From assembly GCF_023516215.1 (NCBI RefSeq), contig NZ_CP097349.1, positions 3,822,501 to 3,877,500 of the forward strand: DNA of 55,000 nt. The letters run 5' to 3'. This DNA is from Cytobacillus pseudoceanisediminis. Lineage in GTDB: Bacteria; Bacillota; Bacilli; Bacillales; Cytobacillaceae. Under the pieces are notes generated by a model. That model did not search any database and was not told the DNA's origin. It saw nothing but the letters and a program-made list of their open reading frames with translations. The position numbers and the translations under genes are program-made. Of the stretch, positions 19,234-28,835 are shown piece after piece (the first letter of the stretch is position 1; every line of letters starts with the position of its first letter).

Positions 19234-19262
19234 GTACATGTCTCCAAACCGGAGACATGTAC
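19234..19262. repeat. Perfect 12-bp inverted repeat between essA and the yfjA-like gene
   Basis: GTACATGTCTCC, a five-base AAACC loop, and GGAGACATGTAC. No T run follows on either strand, so it is not a standard intrinsic terminator. It is placed to act as an mRNA processing or stability hairpin, or as a regulator site, at the junction of the two T7SS modules. Confidence 0.7.
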
Positions 19263-19271
19263 GGGAATTAT

Positions 19272-19750
19272 TCAATTGTCGGCCTGCTTTGCCATCCTCG
19301 GTATGAGGAATCCCATAATCACACCTATGGCAATGATAAGCAGAATAATATAAAGATAGATTAATTTGTTATCTTGTTCAGTTGGAGTTTGCTCCTCCGC
19401 CTTCAAAAAGCTTTCCTGTTTAGAATCGGAAAAAAGCTGAAGCTGGTCTGCTTTTGCGGTGATGGTATTATTAGTGGTTTCACCGCCATCAAAAAGCTGA
19501 TCCTTCACTTCCTTCAAAGGATCCAGGTTCTTTTTTGTAAAAGTAAGATCCTTTTGTTCTTCGGGGATCTCTTTTTTATTTTCATAAAGCGATTTTTCAT
19601 GCAAGTAATCGGTATTCTCTTTGAATTCCTTTTTTCATAGGTATTCGGAGTTAAGTTATCAAAATCAGGGGTCGCCCCGGCTGATTGGCCAGCTATCAGC
19701 CAAATCGCCGGGATCAACAGAATGATTTTAATAAATCTTTTAAGCTTCAT
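19272..19750 (-). CDS. essA: T7SS membrane protein EssA/YueC, one-base frameshift at 19630-19635
   Basis: A small T7SS machine component. An N-terminal membrane segment or signal (IILLIPAIWLIAG) is followed by a short charged external region and a C-terminal membrane helix (YIILLIIAIGVIMGFL), the EssA/YueC topology. The frame breaks in an A6 run; adding one A gives TYEKKEFKENTDYLHEKS and a continuous 159-residue protein. ATG 19750 lies inside the 3' end of esaA (GAGGATCAGG upstream), so the two are coupled. The order esaA-essA matches yueB-yueC. Confidence 0.82.
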
Positions 19751-22571
19751 AAGCCTGATCCTCATCCCTTTTTGTACGCAGGTCTTTTATCGACCGGACT
19801 GCAAATGGAATGATGGCAAGGAAGGCTATGATGCCAAGCAGTATGAGAATAGCCGGAACAAACAGTGATTGCGAATCATACTGGATGGACATATATACCT
19901 TGGACATTGGATCTTCATAGTTAATATTCGGTGCTGTAAGAGCCAGGAACGGACTAATGAAGAAGGCAATGAGACCAACGCTCAAAATCCATCCTGCCAG
20001 ATTGCCGATCTTGAATCCTGCCAGCACAATGGCTGAAGCCGCAGTCAGCAGCAATATGGTGAATATCGTCCACTCAATAGCCCGATCCTGTTCCATTGAG
20101 TAAATATTAAGGCCAAATATGCTGATAATCAGACCAACAATAAGATTCAGCAGTACAAACATGGAAGCATGGACAAGCATCGGCGCATTTTTGAAATAAT
20201 GGCTGAAGTATCCGATCATTAAGCTGCTGAGCAGAACAATGGCCAACACAACAACCGGCGGCAGCTTGCTTTCTTCTTTCTTTGCAGCTGTTTCTCCGCT
20301 GATTTGAAGCGGATTGGATAATTGTTCGTATACCGGGCCATTCTTTTGGCCATTCACATAGGTATTACCAAGAAGGTTGTAAATATCATCCCGGAACATC
20401 TGAGTCGTCTCTACGTTCGAGCCCCACTTGGAATTCAGTGTATCTGCATCCTGCTGGACACTTTGCACCTTTTGCTCAAGCTCACTTGTATAGGACACGA
20501 TATTGCTTTGGTTCTCCCCGATAGACCCAACAAGATCATTAATCATCAGCATTCTTTGGCTGATTCCTTCCTGTTTGACCATCACAGAAGTACCGTCGAT
20601 GCTATCTACAGGAACTGGTGTATTCGTTGATGATGTTTGAATTTGCTCTCTTACTGAATTGGCATTCTCTTGGAGAGCGTTTAAATCTGTCTCGATTGCT
20701 GCTTGCTGTTCTTTAATTTTTTTATTGTAATCTGTGAAGAATGCAGTAAACTGACCTTCGAGGTCTGTCAGCTTTTGCTGAGATGATGGTATTGCTGTGT
20801 TCAGGTTATCCCACACCTTTTGTTCTTCCTCATTCACAGCTACTATAGAATTTAATTTCTGTACAAGCTCTTCCACCTTTTCAGGATTTTGACTGTACGA
20901 ATTTTTTATTAAATCTTCATACTGAATAAGTGAGGCATAATACTCCATCATTTTTACAGGTTTAGTATTCGTAATTTCATTATTAAAAGCAGCTAAGTTA
21001 AAACCGAGTTCTATGATTTGCTGTTCTTTCTCCTCTATAAGATTGATCATAGAAGAGAAACTCATTGAAGCCCCAAGCTGATCTAAGAGGCTATTCTTTT
21101 CTTCCTCTAAACTTTTATAAGCTGCATCCAGGTTGGTAAGGTCTTCAATTAATTTGGCATTTACTTTCTGAAGTTCCTCAACTATTTTTTGCAGCGGGTT
21201 TTCTCCAGAATCCTTCGCTGCCAGTTTTTGCTCTACTGCTATTAGGCGCTGGGATAAAGCAGGTAACACAGTCAAAGCAGAAACAACTTGTTCCGGCTTG
21301 GTACCTTCTATCGTCTCTAAAGATGTTTTCAAATTTGTAATCTCTTTTTCAACGCTTAAAATTTCATTTCTTTCCTCTTCCATACCAAGTAAAGATGGGG
21401 CTTCTAAACTGGCCGCTGTTATAGAATTAGCTTTGGCTCCCCCAGGATTTTTGTTAGATGCTGTTCCTGATCCTGCACCTGGATTTCCCGGTTGTTGTCC
21501 ATTGGATAGTTCCCCTTTCAATAACCCGATATTTTCAGCTGCTTTATTGAATGAAGCTGCTTCTTGTTCTTGAAAATATGTTTTTAAAGCATTCATTTGT
21601 CGACCTACCTGATCGTTACGGATAGCCGATAAATCACCAAACACTTCACTATTCTCCTCAAGCTGCTTTTCCACACTATCAATCCCGCCAGCCAATTCCT
21701 GATTCCCCTTATTCAATACACTAAGTGCCTCAGAATAAGTTGGCTGCTGTTTTCCCGCAACAGCTTGAATATTGACTACATTTTCATCCTGCATTTTTTG
21801 AAGGATATTTTGCTGATTATCCTGGTATTCTTTATACTGATCTACAAACTGTACAAACGAGCCAAGGTTCTCTTCAAATTGGCTGAGGTTGTTTTCACCC
21901 TCAGTAGTGCTTTCGGCAGTAGTCTTCACTGTCGATTGAATGCTCTCCAGCATATTGCGCTGCTGTTCAATTTCCTCTGCCAGGTTCTTTGAACTAGGCT
22001 TATAGAAAGCGAGCATTGCATTCTGGAAGTCTATTTCTTTTTGTAAAATGGTATCGAACTGGGATTTCACATTTTCAAGGTCCTGGGATACATAGGTCCA
22101 ATACAATGTTGAAATCTTTCCATTAACACGGTTGGTGGCAGTCTGGATCTCACGCAGAACCTTTTCCCGGTTCAGTGAGTTCAGCTGGTTCTGCACCGTA
22201 TATTCAAAACTTGCTTTTTCAGGCTGCTTGCTTTCATAGGACATGATGTTCTTTGAAAAGTTGGATGGAATATAAACGACTGCGTCATACTTGGTATTTT
22301 TCAACCCATTCTCTGCAGCACTCCTGCCAATGACGGTCCATTCATACTGTGAGCCGTCCTGCAGAATCGATGTAATTTCCTCTCCAAAATCAAGTGACTT
22401 CTCTTCCTTGTCAGCGCCTGTATCTTCATTAACAACAGCTATGGTTCTTGTGGCATTCTCCCTGACTAGCAGAGGATTATCGCCAATGGAGCCAAAAAAG
22501 ATGGCTGGCGCGGCGATAATCAGAAGCATCACCAAAACCATTTTCACGATGTATTTTGTTTTGGCTGTCAT
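19740..22571 (-). CDS. esaA: T7SS integral membrane protein EsaA/YueB
   Basis: At 943 residues this is a large T7SS membrane protein with one N-terminal membrane helix, an extracellular stalk of about 720 residues, and about five C-terminal membrane helices. The N-terminus matches the YhgE/Pip-like family (VLVMLLIIAAPAIFFGSIG). The stalk is rich in heptad-like coiled-coil segments. The B. subtilis homologue YueB is the receptor of phage SPP1, and EsaA is an essential T7SS factor in staphylococci. It overlaps the 3' end of essC by four bases and essA by 11. Confidence 0.92.
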   Translation of the reverse strand: MTAKTKYIVKMVLVMLLIIAAPAIFFGSIGDNPLLVRENATRTIAVVNEDTGADKEEKSLDFGEEITSILQDGSQYEWTVIGRSAAENGLKNTKYDAVVYIPSNFSKNIMSYESKQPEKASFEYTVQNQLNSLNREKVLREIQTATNRVNGKISTLYWTYVSQDLENVKSQFDTILQKEIDFQNAMLAFYKPSSKNLAEEIEQQRNMLESIQSTVKTTAESTTEGENNLSQFEENLGSFVQFVDQYKEYQDNQQNILQKMQDENVVNIQAVAGKQQPTYSEALSVLNKGNQELAGGIDSVEKQLEENSEVFGDLSAIRNDQVGRQMNALKTYFQEQEAASFNKAAENIGLLKGELSNGQQPGNPGAGSGTASNKNPGGAKANSITAASLEAPSLLGMEEERNEILSVEKEITNLKTSLETIEGTKPEQVVSALTVLPALSQRLIAVEQKLAAKDSGENPLQKIVEELQKVNAKLIEDLTNLDAAYKSLEEEKNSLLDQLGASMSFSSMINLIEEKEQQIIELGFNLAAFNNEITNTKPVKMMEYYASLIQYEDLIKNSYSQNPEKVEELVQKLNSIVAVNEEEQKVWDNLNTAIPSSQQKLTDLEGQFTAFFTDYNKKIKEQQAAIETDLNALQENANSVREQIQTSSTNTPVPVDSIDGTSVMVKQEGISQRMLMINDLVGSIGENQSNIVSYTSELEQKVQSVQQDADTLNSKWGSNVETTQMFRDDIYNLLGNTYVNGQKNGPVYEQLSNPLQISGETAAKKEESKLPPVVVLAIVLLSSLMIGYFSHYFKNAPMLVHASMFVLLNLIVGLIISIFGLNIYSMEQDRAIEWTIFTILLLTAASAIVLAGFKIGNLAGWILSVGLIAFFISPFLALTAPNINYEDPMSKVYMSIQYDSQSLFVPAILILLGIIAFLAIIPFAVRSIKDLRTKRDEDQAYEA

Positions 22572-25500
22572 GCTAAGACCTTCCTTTCAGTGGCACATAA
22601 AGGAATTTGAATTTTTAATTCCTTTCCGTTTATAACGTAATAACCATATCCCGGCTGGATCTCTGCCTCTTTCCGGTCGTATGGAAGGGTAAACAGCGTC
22701 TGCTCCGATTTCTTCATCAGAACGATCGCCTGGCGGATCTGTTTGATTTCTGCTGTTAAGGAATCGTATCCTTTTGTCAGTTCATTATTGCTGCCCGTAA
22801 CGATGACACTAAAGCCCAGATGGCTGCCGTTTTTCATCAGCCTTGCCATTCTTTCCTGCAGACTGTTATCTAATGTCTGCGCAAAACGGGAGTATCCATC
22901 CACAGCCAGTACGATTGGCGAAAACTCTATATCGGTCTTGCCATGCTGGATTGCGTTTAGATATTCTTTTTCCCTGAGGGATAATTGTTCTTCCACCTGT
23001 GCTGCCCAATCGCTGATCTGTTCCTTTGTCTCGATATAAACCGACTTTTCCTCGCTGGCATAGGATGATAATCCTCTGTCAAAGGAATCGAAAATACCGA
23101 CGGACTCTGCATCCTGAACAAGCATGTGATTGATCATGAGCTTAAGAACATTTGTCTTTCCTTTTTGGGCCTGCCCCAGGATGATGCAGTGTTTCGTTTT
23201 ATTGAAGTTCGCATATACAGGTTTTACAGATTCCTCATCAAGGCCAACAGGCACAAGTCCCGGCTGAACAGCTCCATTAGTGTAGCGGGTAAAGTTAATC
23301 GTATTAAGCTCTGCTGGAAGCATCGGCACCTCTTCAGGCAGCCTGCAGTCCTTGTATTTCTCTTTCAGTTCCTGGATGTCTTCCCGGATGGCTTCTATAA
23401 TCTCAAAATCATCCTTGCCATCTGCCGGCAAGAATACCTGTGAGAAATATGCCTCTTCCATTTTAATAATGGCTCTTCCCGGTATAGGCTCAGGTGCGAA
23501 CGGAACCCTTCCCAGTACGGAGTATGCCTCGCTGCTGTCCATCAAATAATGGACAACCTTCGTTTTAAGGTTGTTCATAAGCGACTGTCTGATCGAATTG
23601 ATCCGCGTCGCAGCAAAAATCATATAAATGCCGAGTGACTGTCCGTCCCTGGCAATCTGATTGATTTGTGTTTCAAGCTCCTGCATTTCTTCTTTTACTA
23701 AATCAAAGTTATCAAATGTGATATATACGAGCGGCAATTTCTCGCTGCTCATCGAATTGTACATCTTAATTCCGCTGACTTCCTGCTGCTGAAACAATAG
23801 CTTTCTGCGGGCAATTTCATCCTTGATCAGATTCATGAACTTTTCAATTTTACGTTCTTCATCCATCAGGAAGAAGTCGGCCGTATGCGGCAGCTGTCTT
23901 AGCGGAAGAAGTGAGCCATTTCCAAAATCAAAAATATAATAATGGGCTTCTTCCGGAGTTCGCTTTTCGGCAATGCTGAGAAGCATTGTCATAATCGTAT
24001 GGGATTTTCCATAACCTGAGGAGCCAAATACCCCCACATTACCATCCTCTATGATTTGATAGCTCAATGGATACTGGCTCTGCTTCTCAGGCTCATCCAC
24101 CATCCCTAAATGAATCTCATGATTCTCTTCAGCGCGGTGGAGCTTCCTGCTTAAACGCCCTTCAAGAGGCGGAAGCCACGGACTTCTAAGCTTTTTAATG
24201 CCCATCGAAGACTGTGCTGCTTCAATTTCCTCCACCACTGCTTCAATTTCTGTTTTTCCGCCTTTTTTCTTTCCTTGGCGTGAATTAACATCCGATAATG
24301 GCACAAGGCCCAAGTCGGTTACGATTGCAATTTCATCCTCTGTCTCTGAGGAGTCATCCAAATAAGGCGCCCCGCTCCATGCAGATTGGAAGAGCTCATA
24401 GACTTCATTATTGCCGACTTGCAGGTAGCCGCGTCCGGTTACGGTAATAGCTGCTGCATCTCCGTTTTTGATGATCTCCCGACTGTCATCTGTGTCCTGA
24501 ACCTTTAAAGCTACCCGGAAACGGGCATTGCTCCAGATCTGTTCATCAATGACACCGCCTGGCTTTTGGGTTGCCAGAATTAAATGCACCCCCAGGCTTC
24601 GCCCAATTCGTGCAGCACTGACAAGCTCCCTGATGAATTCTGGCTCTTCACTCTTAAGCTCTGCAAACTCATCGGAAATTAAAAACAAATGCGGCAGCGG
24701 TTCCTTTGCCATCTTGTTTTTATAAAGGTCTGTGTAATCATTGATGTGATTCACCTGGTATTGATCAAAAAGCCTCTGCCGTCTTTTCAATTCACTTTTG
24801 ATTGAGGCTAGCGCTCTTGAACTGAAGTTTTTGCTTCCTTCAATATTCGTAATGGTTCCAAGAAGATGCGGCATGTTCTTAAACGGCTGAGCCATTCCCC
24901 CGCCTTTGTAGTCAATCAGCAGGAAAGCGACCTCATGTGGATGGAAGTGAACTGCAAGTGAAAGAATATAGGTCTGCAGGAATTCACTCTTACCCGATCC
25001 CGTTGTCCCAGCCAGCAGTCCGTGCGGGCCATGCGCCTTTTCATGAAGATTCAAAAGCGACAGATCTTCCTTTCCTTTTAAGCCAATTGGTACCGCCAAT
25101 GATCTGGAAGACTCTTTTGTAAGCCAATTCTGCTTGATTGGAAGTTTTCCCACTTCCTTTACTTTCATCATTTCCAGGAACGAAACGCTATTTGGAATGG
25201 AATTGGTCATTCCAACCTGATGATCAAGCGTTCTTAACAGACGGGAAAATTCCTCATTTCCCTTCTTCTGATGAGCATCGAGCCTAAATGGGATGCTCAC
25301 GGCCTTTTTGTCCTGAATCAGAATGTCTCCTTCTTCCTGATTGACATATCTGACAAGTGTTTGAATATTATCATGCAGGCTTTCCTTTGAATCAGCTGCA
25401 GTAATAACGGAGATCCCCATGTTGGAGTGGTCGCCCTCCAAATACTCCAGAATCACATGATCTGCAATCAGCTGCTGGTTAGTAATGATAAACACCAGAT

Positions 25501-27040
25501 GCGGAGAATACACCTGCTTTTCCTTATTTTCATCCAAATCCCTTTCCCGCAGGATTTCATAAATGGAAGATAACAGCTGATCCCTCGTTTGTTCGTTATA
25601 TATCAGCCCTTTTGCATGTGCATGCGGCATCTGGAAATGCGGAAGCCATTTCAGCCATTCCCATTTCTTATATTCCTTTTCATTAAAAATAAATACAAAC
25701 CGTACATCATGATAGCTGTGGAAAAACGCCAGCTGTCCAATGATCTGGTGTATCTCATTCTTAACAACCGACTCTTTTCCGATCAGTCCGATTGGCCCCT
25801 TAGCAAGGTCAGCCACGACTGGCACATTTCTAACTTCCTTATAAACTTTTTCCATCTGCTGTGACTGTTCAAGCAGGTCATCAATTTCACGGTTAGCCAT
25901 ATCCCCAGAGCTGACCTTAACTTCATAACTCGCTGGCACATTACCGGTTCCAAGCCTGAACTGCAGAAAATCAAAACTCGCAAGGGGTCTTTCCCAAATC
26001 CGGTCGGATATATGGCTTGTGAAGTATTTCATTTTCTCAAAAGAGGGAAAGTGGAATTCCAGAACATGCCTCTGCTGGTCAGACAGTGCCTGCAGCTCTT
26101 TCCTCTTCTCTTCCAGATAGGCAGTATACACTCGATGTCTGCGCTCTTTCCGCTTCTTTTGATTGCTTTTATCCTTAAAGTACTGAACGGTAGATGTGAC
26201 TAACGTGGTCATGAACATGACCATTGAAATGATAATAAAAATTCCTCTTGGCTGAATCAGAGCCACGATGCCCATCACGATCAGCATAATCAGCGGCGGC
26301 ATAATGATCATCCATAACCCCCGATTGGAATCATCAGGCTCCTGTGACGGGAAGGATAGAGAAACTTTCTCATCCGGCATCTCATAGATCATTCTGGGCG
26401 TTCGGCGATAGAGCGGATATTTCTTTGCCATCTCTGATTGCGGCCTGATGGTAATCGGAAGCTTAGATTCATAGCTTTCAATGCTGTCGATCTGGAATAG
26501 ATCCTCTTCTTGTATTCGAATAGACATAAATGGGAAGAACAGCACATCCCCGATTTCAAGAAAAATTCTCTCTACGGCTCTTTTTCCGTTTACATAGAGC
26601 TGTCCTGACTGTGGTTCTGCCATCCAGCCGTTATTTGTTTTAATCAGTTCGAAGGAATGGCTTGCATCCATTAAAATGCCGTTCTTTTTATAAATCGATG
26701 CTTCTGGGTTTTCCGAGGAAAATTCTATTTGCTTTTGATAGCCAGAATAGTAGGTCTGGCTATTCATATTTTCAGAGGTTACGATTATCGTCAGGGTCTT
26801 CCCTTCATCATTTAGCTGGAAGGGTTCCCCGTCATTTAGCTTTCCGAGAACTGACTCATTTTGCCTCACTTCATAGGAGCTGTCGTGCCTTTCTATTGAC
26901 ACAGCCCCTTTTGTGAAAGGGAAATCCCTTATTGTCACCAGCTGTTCAAGCTCTGGGCCTATGGTGATCGTGCTGCTATTTTCAAATGGCATAGACAGCT
27001 GCTGGCAGTAATCGCTGTAAAACAACCATAACTGTTCCAT
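22568..27040 (-). CDS. essC: T7SS FtsK/SpoIIIE-type ATPase EssC/YukBA
   Basis: The motor of the type VII secretion system, 1490 residues. N-terminal tandem FHA-like domains (about 1-190) are followed by two membrane helices (about 230-270), then three P-loop ATPase domains with Walker A at roughly residue 675 (AGTTGSGKSEF), 1005 (GSSGYGKSHT) and 1288 (LGQAQKGKTN). The first domain has a full Walker B (LFLISDEFAEL), as expected for the active D1 ATPase; D2 and D3 diverge, as in other EssC proteins. It recognises the C-termini of WXG100 substrates. ATG 27040 follows GGAGGTGGAGAG. In B. subtilis the gene is annotated yukB/yukA. Confidence 0.96.
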   Translation of the reverse strand: MEQLWLFYSDYCQQLSMPFENSSTITIGPELEQLVTIRDFPFTKGAVSIERHDSSYEVRQNESVLGKLNDGEPFQLNDEGKTLTIIVTSENMNSQTYYSGYQKQIEFSSENPEASIYKKNGILMDASHSFELIKTNNGWMAEPQSGQLYVNGKRAVERIFLEIGDVLFFPFMSIRIQEEDLFQIDSIESYESKLPITIRPQSEMAKKYPLYRRTPRMIYEMPDEKVSLSFPSQEPDDSNRGLWMIIMPPLIMLIVMGIVALIQPRGIFIIISMVMFMTTLVTSTVQYFKDKSNQKKRKERRHRVYTAYLEEKRKELQALSDQQRHVLEFHFPSFEKMKYFTSHISDRIWERPLASFDFLQFRLGTGNVPASYEVKVSSGDMANREIDDLLEQSQQMEKVYKEVRNVPVVADLAKGPIGLIGKESVVKNEIHQIIGQLAFFHSYHDVRFVFIFNEKEYKKWEWLKWLPHFQMPHAHAKGLIYNEQTRDQLLSSIYEILRERDLDENKEKQVYSPHLVFIITNQQLIADHVILEYLEGDHSNMGISVITAADSKESLHDNIQTLVRYVNQEEGDILIQDKKAVSIPFRLDAHQKKGNEEFSRLLRTLDHQVGMTNSIPNSVSFLEMMKVKEVGKLPIKQNWLTKESSRSLAVPIGLKGKEDLSLLNLHEKAHGPHGLLAGTTGSGKSEFLQTYILSLAVHFHPHEVAFLLIDYKGGGMAQPFKNMPHLLGTITNIEGSKNFSSRALASIKSELKRRQRLFDQYQVNHINDYTDLYKNKMAKEPLPHLFLISDEFAELKSEEPEFIRELVSAARIGRSLGVHLILATQKPGGVIDEQIWSNARFRVALKVQDTDDSREIIKNGDAAAITVTGRGYLQVGNNEVYELFQSAWSGAPYLDDSSETEDEIAIVTDLGLVPLSDVNSRQGKKKGGKTEIEAVVEEIEAAQSSMGIKKLRSPWLPPLEGRLSRKLHRAEENHEIHLGMVDEPEKQSQYPLSYQIIEDGNVGVFGSSGYGKSHTIMTMLLSIAEKRTPEEAHYYIFDFGNGSLLPLRQLPHTADFFLMDEERKIEKFMNLIKDEIARRKLLFQQQEVSGIKMYNSMSSEKLPLVYITFDNFDLVKEEMQELETQINQIARDGQSLGIYMIFAATRINSIRQSLMNNLKTKVVHYLMDSSEAYSVLGRVPFAPEPIPGRAIIKMEEAYFSQVFLPADGKDDFEIIEAIREDIQELKEKYKDCRLPEEVPMLPAELNTINFTRYTNGAVQPGLVPVGLDEESVKPVYANFNKTKHCIILGQAQKGKTNVLKLMINHMLVQDAESVGIFDSFDRGLSSYASEEKSVYIETKEQISDWAAQVEEQLSLREKEYLNAIQHGKTDIEFSPIVLAVDGYSRFAQTLDNSLQERMARLMKNGSHLGFSVIVTGSNNELTKGYDSLTAEIKQIRQAIVLMKKSEQTLFTLPYDRKEAEIQPGYGYYVINGKELKIQIPLCATERKVLA

Positions 27041-27060
27041 CTCTCCACCTCCTGTCTATC

Positions 27061-28404
27061 TTAATTTGGTTTTGTCTTTGCTGCCTCTTCCTGCTTTTCG
27101 GCTGGCTTTTCAGCAGATGTTTCAGCTGCCTTTGAATCTGCAGGCTTTTGCTCTTCTGCAGCCTTCTGTTCAGGCTCTTGTTTTACAGCCTGCTCATTAT
27201 CACTGCTGTTACTTTGCTCTTCCTGAAGACGCTTCTCCTCTTCCTCCTGAGCTTTCTGTTCCTCTATATACTCATCAATCTCAGCTTGAATTTCGTCAAT
27301 TTTCTGCTGTTTTTCATCAGATTCAAGACTATCATCTACTTTGATAACTTCCCGGTATTTAATCAATGCAAATAGAATTAATTCTCTATCCTCAAGATCC
27401 CGTGAGATATCGAGAGCTTCCTTAGCATCTCCCCTCCCAATATGAATCCAGTAATGATAGTAAAGAGGATCTGTCTGCAGGGTGATGGTATTTTGGACAT
27501 TCTCTTTCTGGTCTTCCGTCAATGCTTCATTTATTATGTAAGACTGCGCAAGTTCGTATTGCACGACTCGCGGCATCTGATCAATATCATAATTGGATAA
27601 TTCAGAAACGACTTCACTATATTGGCTTTTCAAGAAGTGTTCCTGGCTATTAATAAATGCTGCCTGTTTAGGCTGTGTAAAGAAAAGGGAATATAGACTG
27701 AAAGCAAGGAAAGGCAATAAAGCAATCAGCAGACCCCAAGCAGAATACCTTGTGGCTTTCCATTTTTTCTGCGGAACCTTAACATATTCCTTATCTTTCT
27801 TTTCAAGCATTTCAATATTAGTCCGGATGACTTCTGACAATTCATTTTCATCCTTGGCTTTGATCACACTAGCCGCTGCAGGCGACAGTTCAATGGTTTC
27901 ATGGAGTCTAAGGTAATCCCGGAAGGAATGCTTTCCATCTACAGCAGCTGCAACGGTCGCTTTCAATTCCATCCAGAGTTTTTCATGATTGGCTTCATAA
28001 GGCGGAAGGCTTTCTTTCACACCATAGTGAAGCAAATGCGGCGACAGGCTTTCATCAGCCACTAAATTTTCCGGACAAACAATGAGATGCAGTCTGGTAT
28101 ATGGATGACTTTTCACAAGCTTGAGGAGCTGTGAAGAAAAGATCCATCTGCTTCTTTGGTCTTTCTTTTTTAATTTGGAAAAGGTTAAATAATTTGAGGG
28201 AATTTGCAGGACGAGGCGCAGTTCATCCTCTGTTAAATGGACATCCCTTTTTATAGCTGAATCCATAGCTTTGAGCAATTCCAATTCCGCAGCAGCATCA
28301 GCTTTTATTTTCTCTCTTTGAAAAAGAATGGTAAGGGATTGATGATCTGTTTCGACAACCGCTTCAAGCTGCTCTTCAAGGTAGGTTTGACTCTTTTCTG
28401 ACAT
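27061..28404 (-). CDS. essB: T7SS membrane protein EssB/YukC
   Basis: The 447-residue protein has an N-terminal cytoplasmic pseudokinase-like domain (about 1-215), one membrane helix (LLIALLPFLAFSLYSLFF, about 225-242), an extracytoplasmic helical domain, and a low-complexity Glu/Gln/Lys/Ala tail of about 65 residues. It is a core structural subunit that bridges EssC and the other membrane components. ATG 28404 follows AAAGGAG. The neighbours are esaB upstream and essC downstream, the canonical Firmicute order. Confidence 0.93.
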   Translation of the reverse strand: MSEKSQTYLEEQLEAVVETDHQSLTILFQREKIKADAAAELELLKAMDSAIKRDVHLTEDELRLVLQIPSNYLTFSKLKKKDQRSRWIFSSQLLKLVKSHPYTRLHLIVCPENLVADESLSPHLLHYGVKESLPPYEANHEKLWMELKATVAAAVDGKHSFRDYLRLHETIELSPAAASVIKAKDENELSEVIRTNIEMLEKKDKEYVKVPQKKWKATRYSAWGLLIALLPFLAFSLYSLFFTQPKQAAFINSQEHFLKSQYSEVVSELSNYDIDQMPRVVQYELAQSYIINEALTEDQKENVQNTITLQTDPLYYHYWIHIGRGDAKEALDISRDLEDRELILFALIKYREVIKVDDSLESDEKQQKIDEIQAEIDEYIEEQKAQEEEEKRLQEEQSNSSDNEQAVKQEPEQKAAEEQKPADSKAAETSAEKPAEKQEEAAKTKPN

Positions 28405-28418
28405 TTTTTAATGCTCCT

Positions 28419-28658
28419 TTATAAAATTTCGAAACGGTCCCCAGTGGTAATCCCCTTTTCTGCCAGCTTATCGTTTCCTGACAGAATCATTTGCTTGTTA
28501 GGAATTCTGACCCAATAGCCTTCCCGGGGCGGCTGAGGAATCGACTTAGCTTGCCAAACAATATCAACTACTTTTTTAACAGAGTGATAGTTAGATAGAC
28601 GGAGATCAAAAGGTTCAACTTCATAATTTTTCAGATCAATTGTTAATTCTATGTACAT
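28419..28658 (-). CDS. esaB: Ubiquitin-like T7SS protein EsaB/YukD
   Basis: This 79-residue beta-grasp protein begins MYIELTIDLKNYEVEPFDLR; B. subtilis YukD is also 79 residues. It is a cytosolic T7SS accessory required for secretion. ATG 28658 is preferred over the longer frame because GGGGTG lies six bases upstream and the shorter length matches the family. It is separated from esxA by a terminator-like hairpin and a palindromic repeat, so it probably depends on read-through. Confidence 0.92.
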   Translation of the reverse strand: MYIELTIDLKNYEVEPFDLRLSNYHSVKKVVDIVWQAKSIPQPPREGYWVRIPNKQMILSGNDKLAEKGITTGDRFEIL

Positions 28659-28671
28659 ATTCAACACCCCA

Positions 28672-28735
28672 CTAGAAAAGCGCAAGCGCCTCGATCACCC
28701 TCGACACCTCGAGGGGGTAGGCGCTGGAGCTAGAC
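28672..28735. repeat. Bacillaceae intergenic palindromic repeat (CTAG...GCGCC/GGCGC type)
   Basis: CTAG ends flank nested inverted arms: AGCGCC (28685-28690) with GGCGCT (28720-28725), and CCCTCG with CGAGGG inside. I recognise the GTCTAGCTCCAGCGCC-type motif as a dispersed palindrome common in Bacillaceae genomes. It lies between the esxA terminator and esaB, and a related sequence occurs in the 23S-5S spacer (about 54576-54603). Confidence 0.65.
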
Positions 28736-28769
28736 AAATTACCAAAGTGAAAATTTGCTAATTTAGTAC

Positions 28770-28807
28770 AAAAAAAGAGCGCTTTTCATCTGATGAATGT
28801 AGCGCTC
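28770..28807 (-). terminator. Terminator/attenuator after esxA
   Basis: Minus-strand GAGCGC, a loop of about 19 bases, then GCGCTC and seven T residues, 29 bases after the esxA stop. Partial termination here would make the WXG100 substrate more abundant than the machine genes downstream. Confidence 0.75.
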
Positions 28808-28835
28808 CTTCTCCACTTTATTGATTCAGATGAAA

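Noticed and set aside
19234..19262. Hairpin called as the terminator of essA
   Set aside because: No T tract follows on either strand, so it is listed as an inverted repeat instead.
19740..22571. Phage-related annotation for the YueB-like protein
   Set aside because: YueB is a phage receptor in B. subtilis, but the gene is a host T7SS component here.
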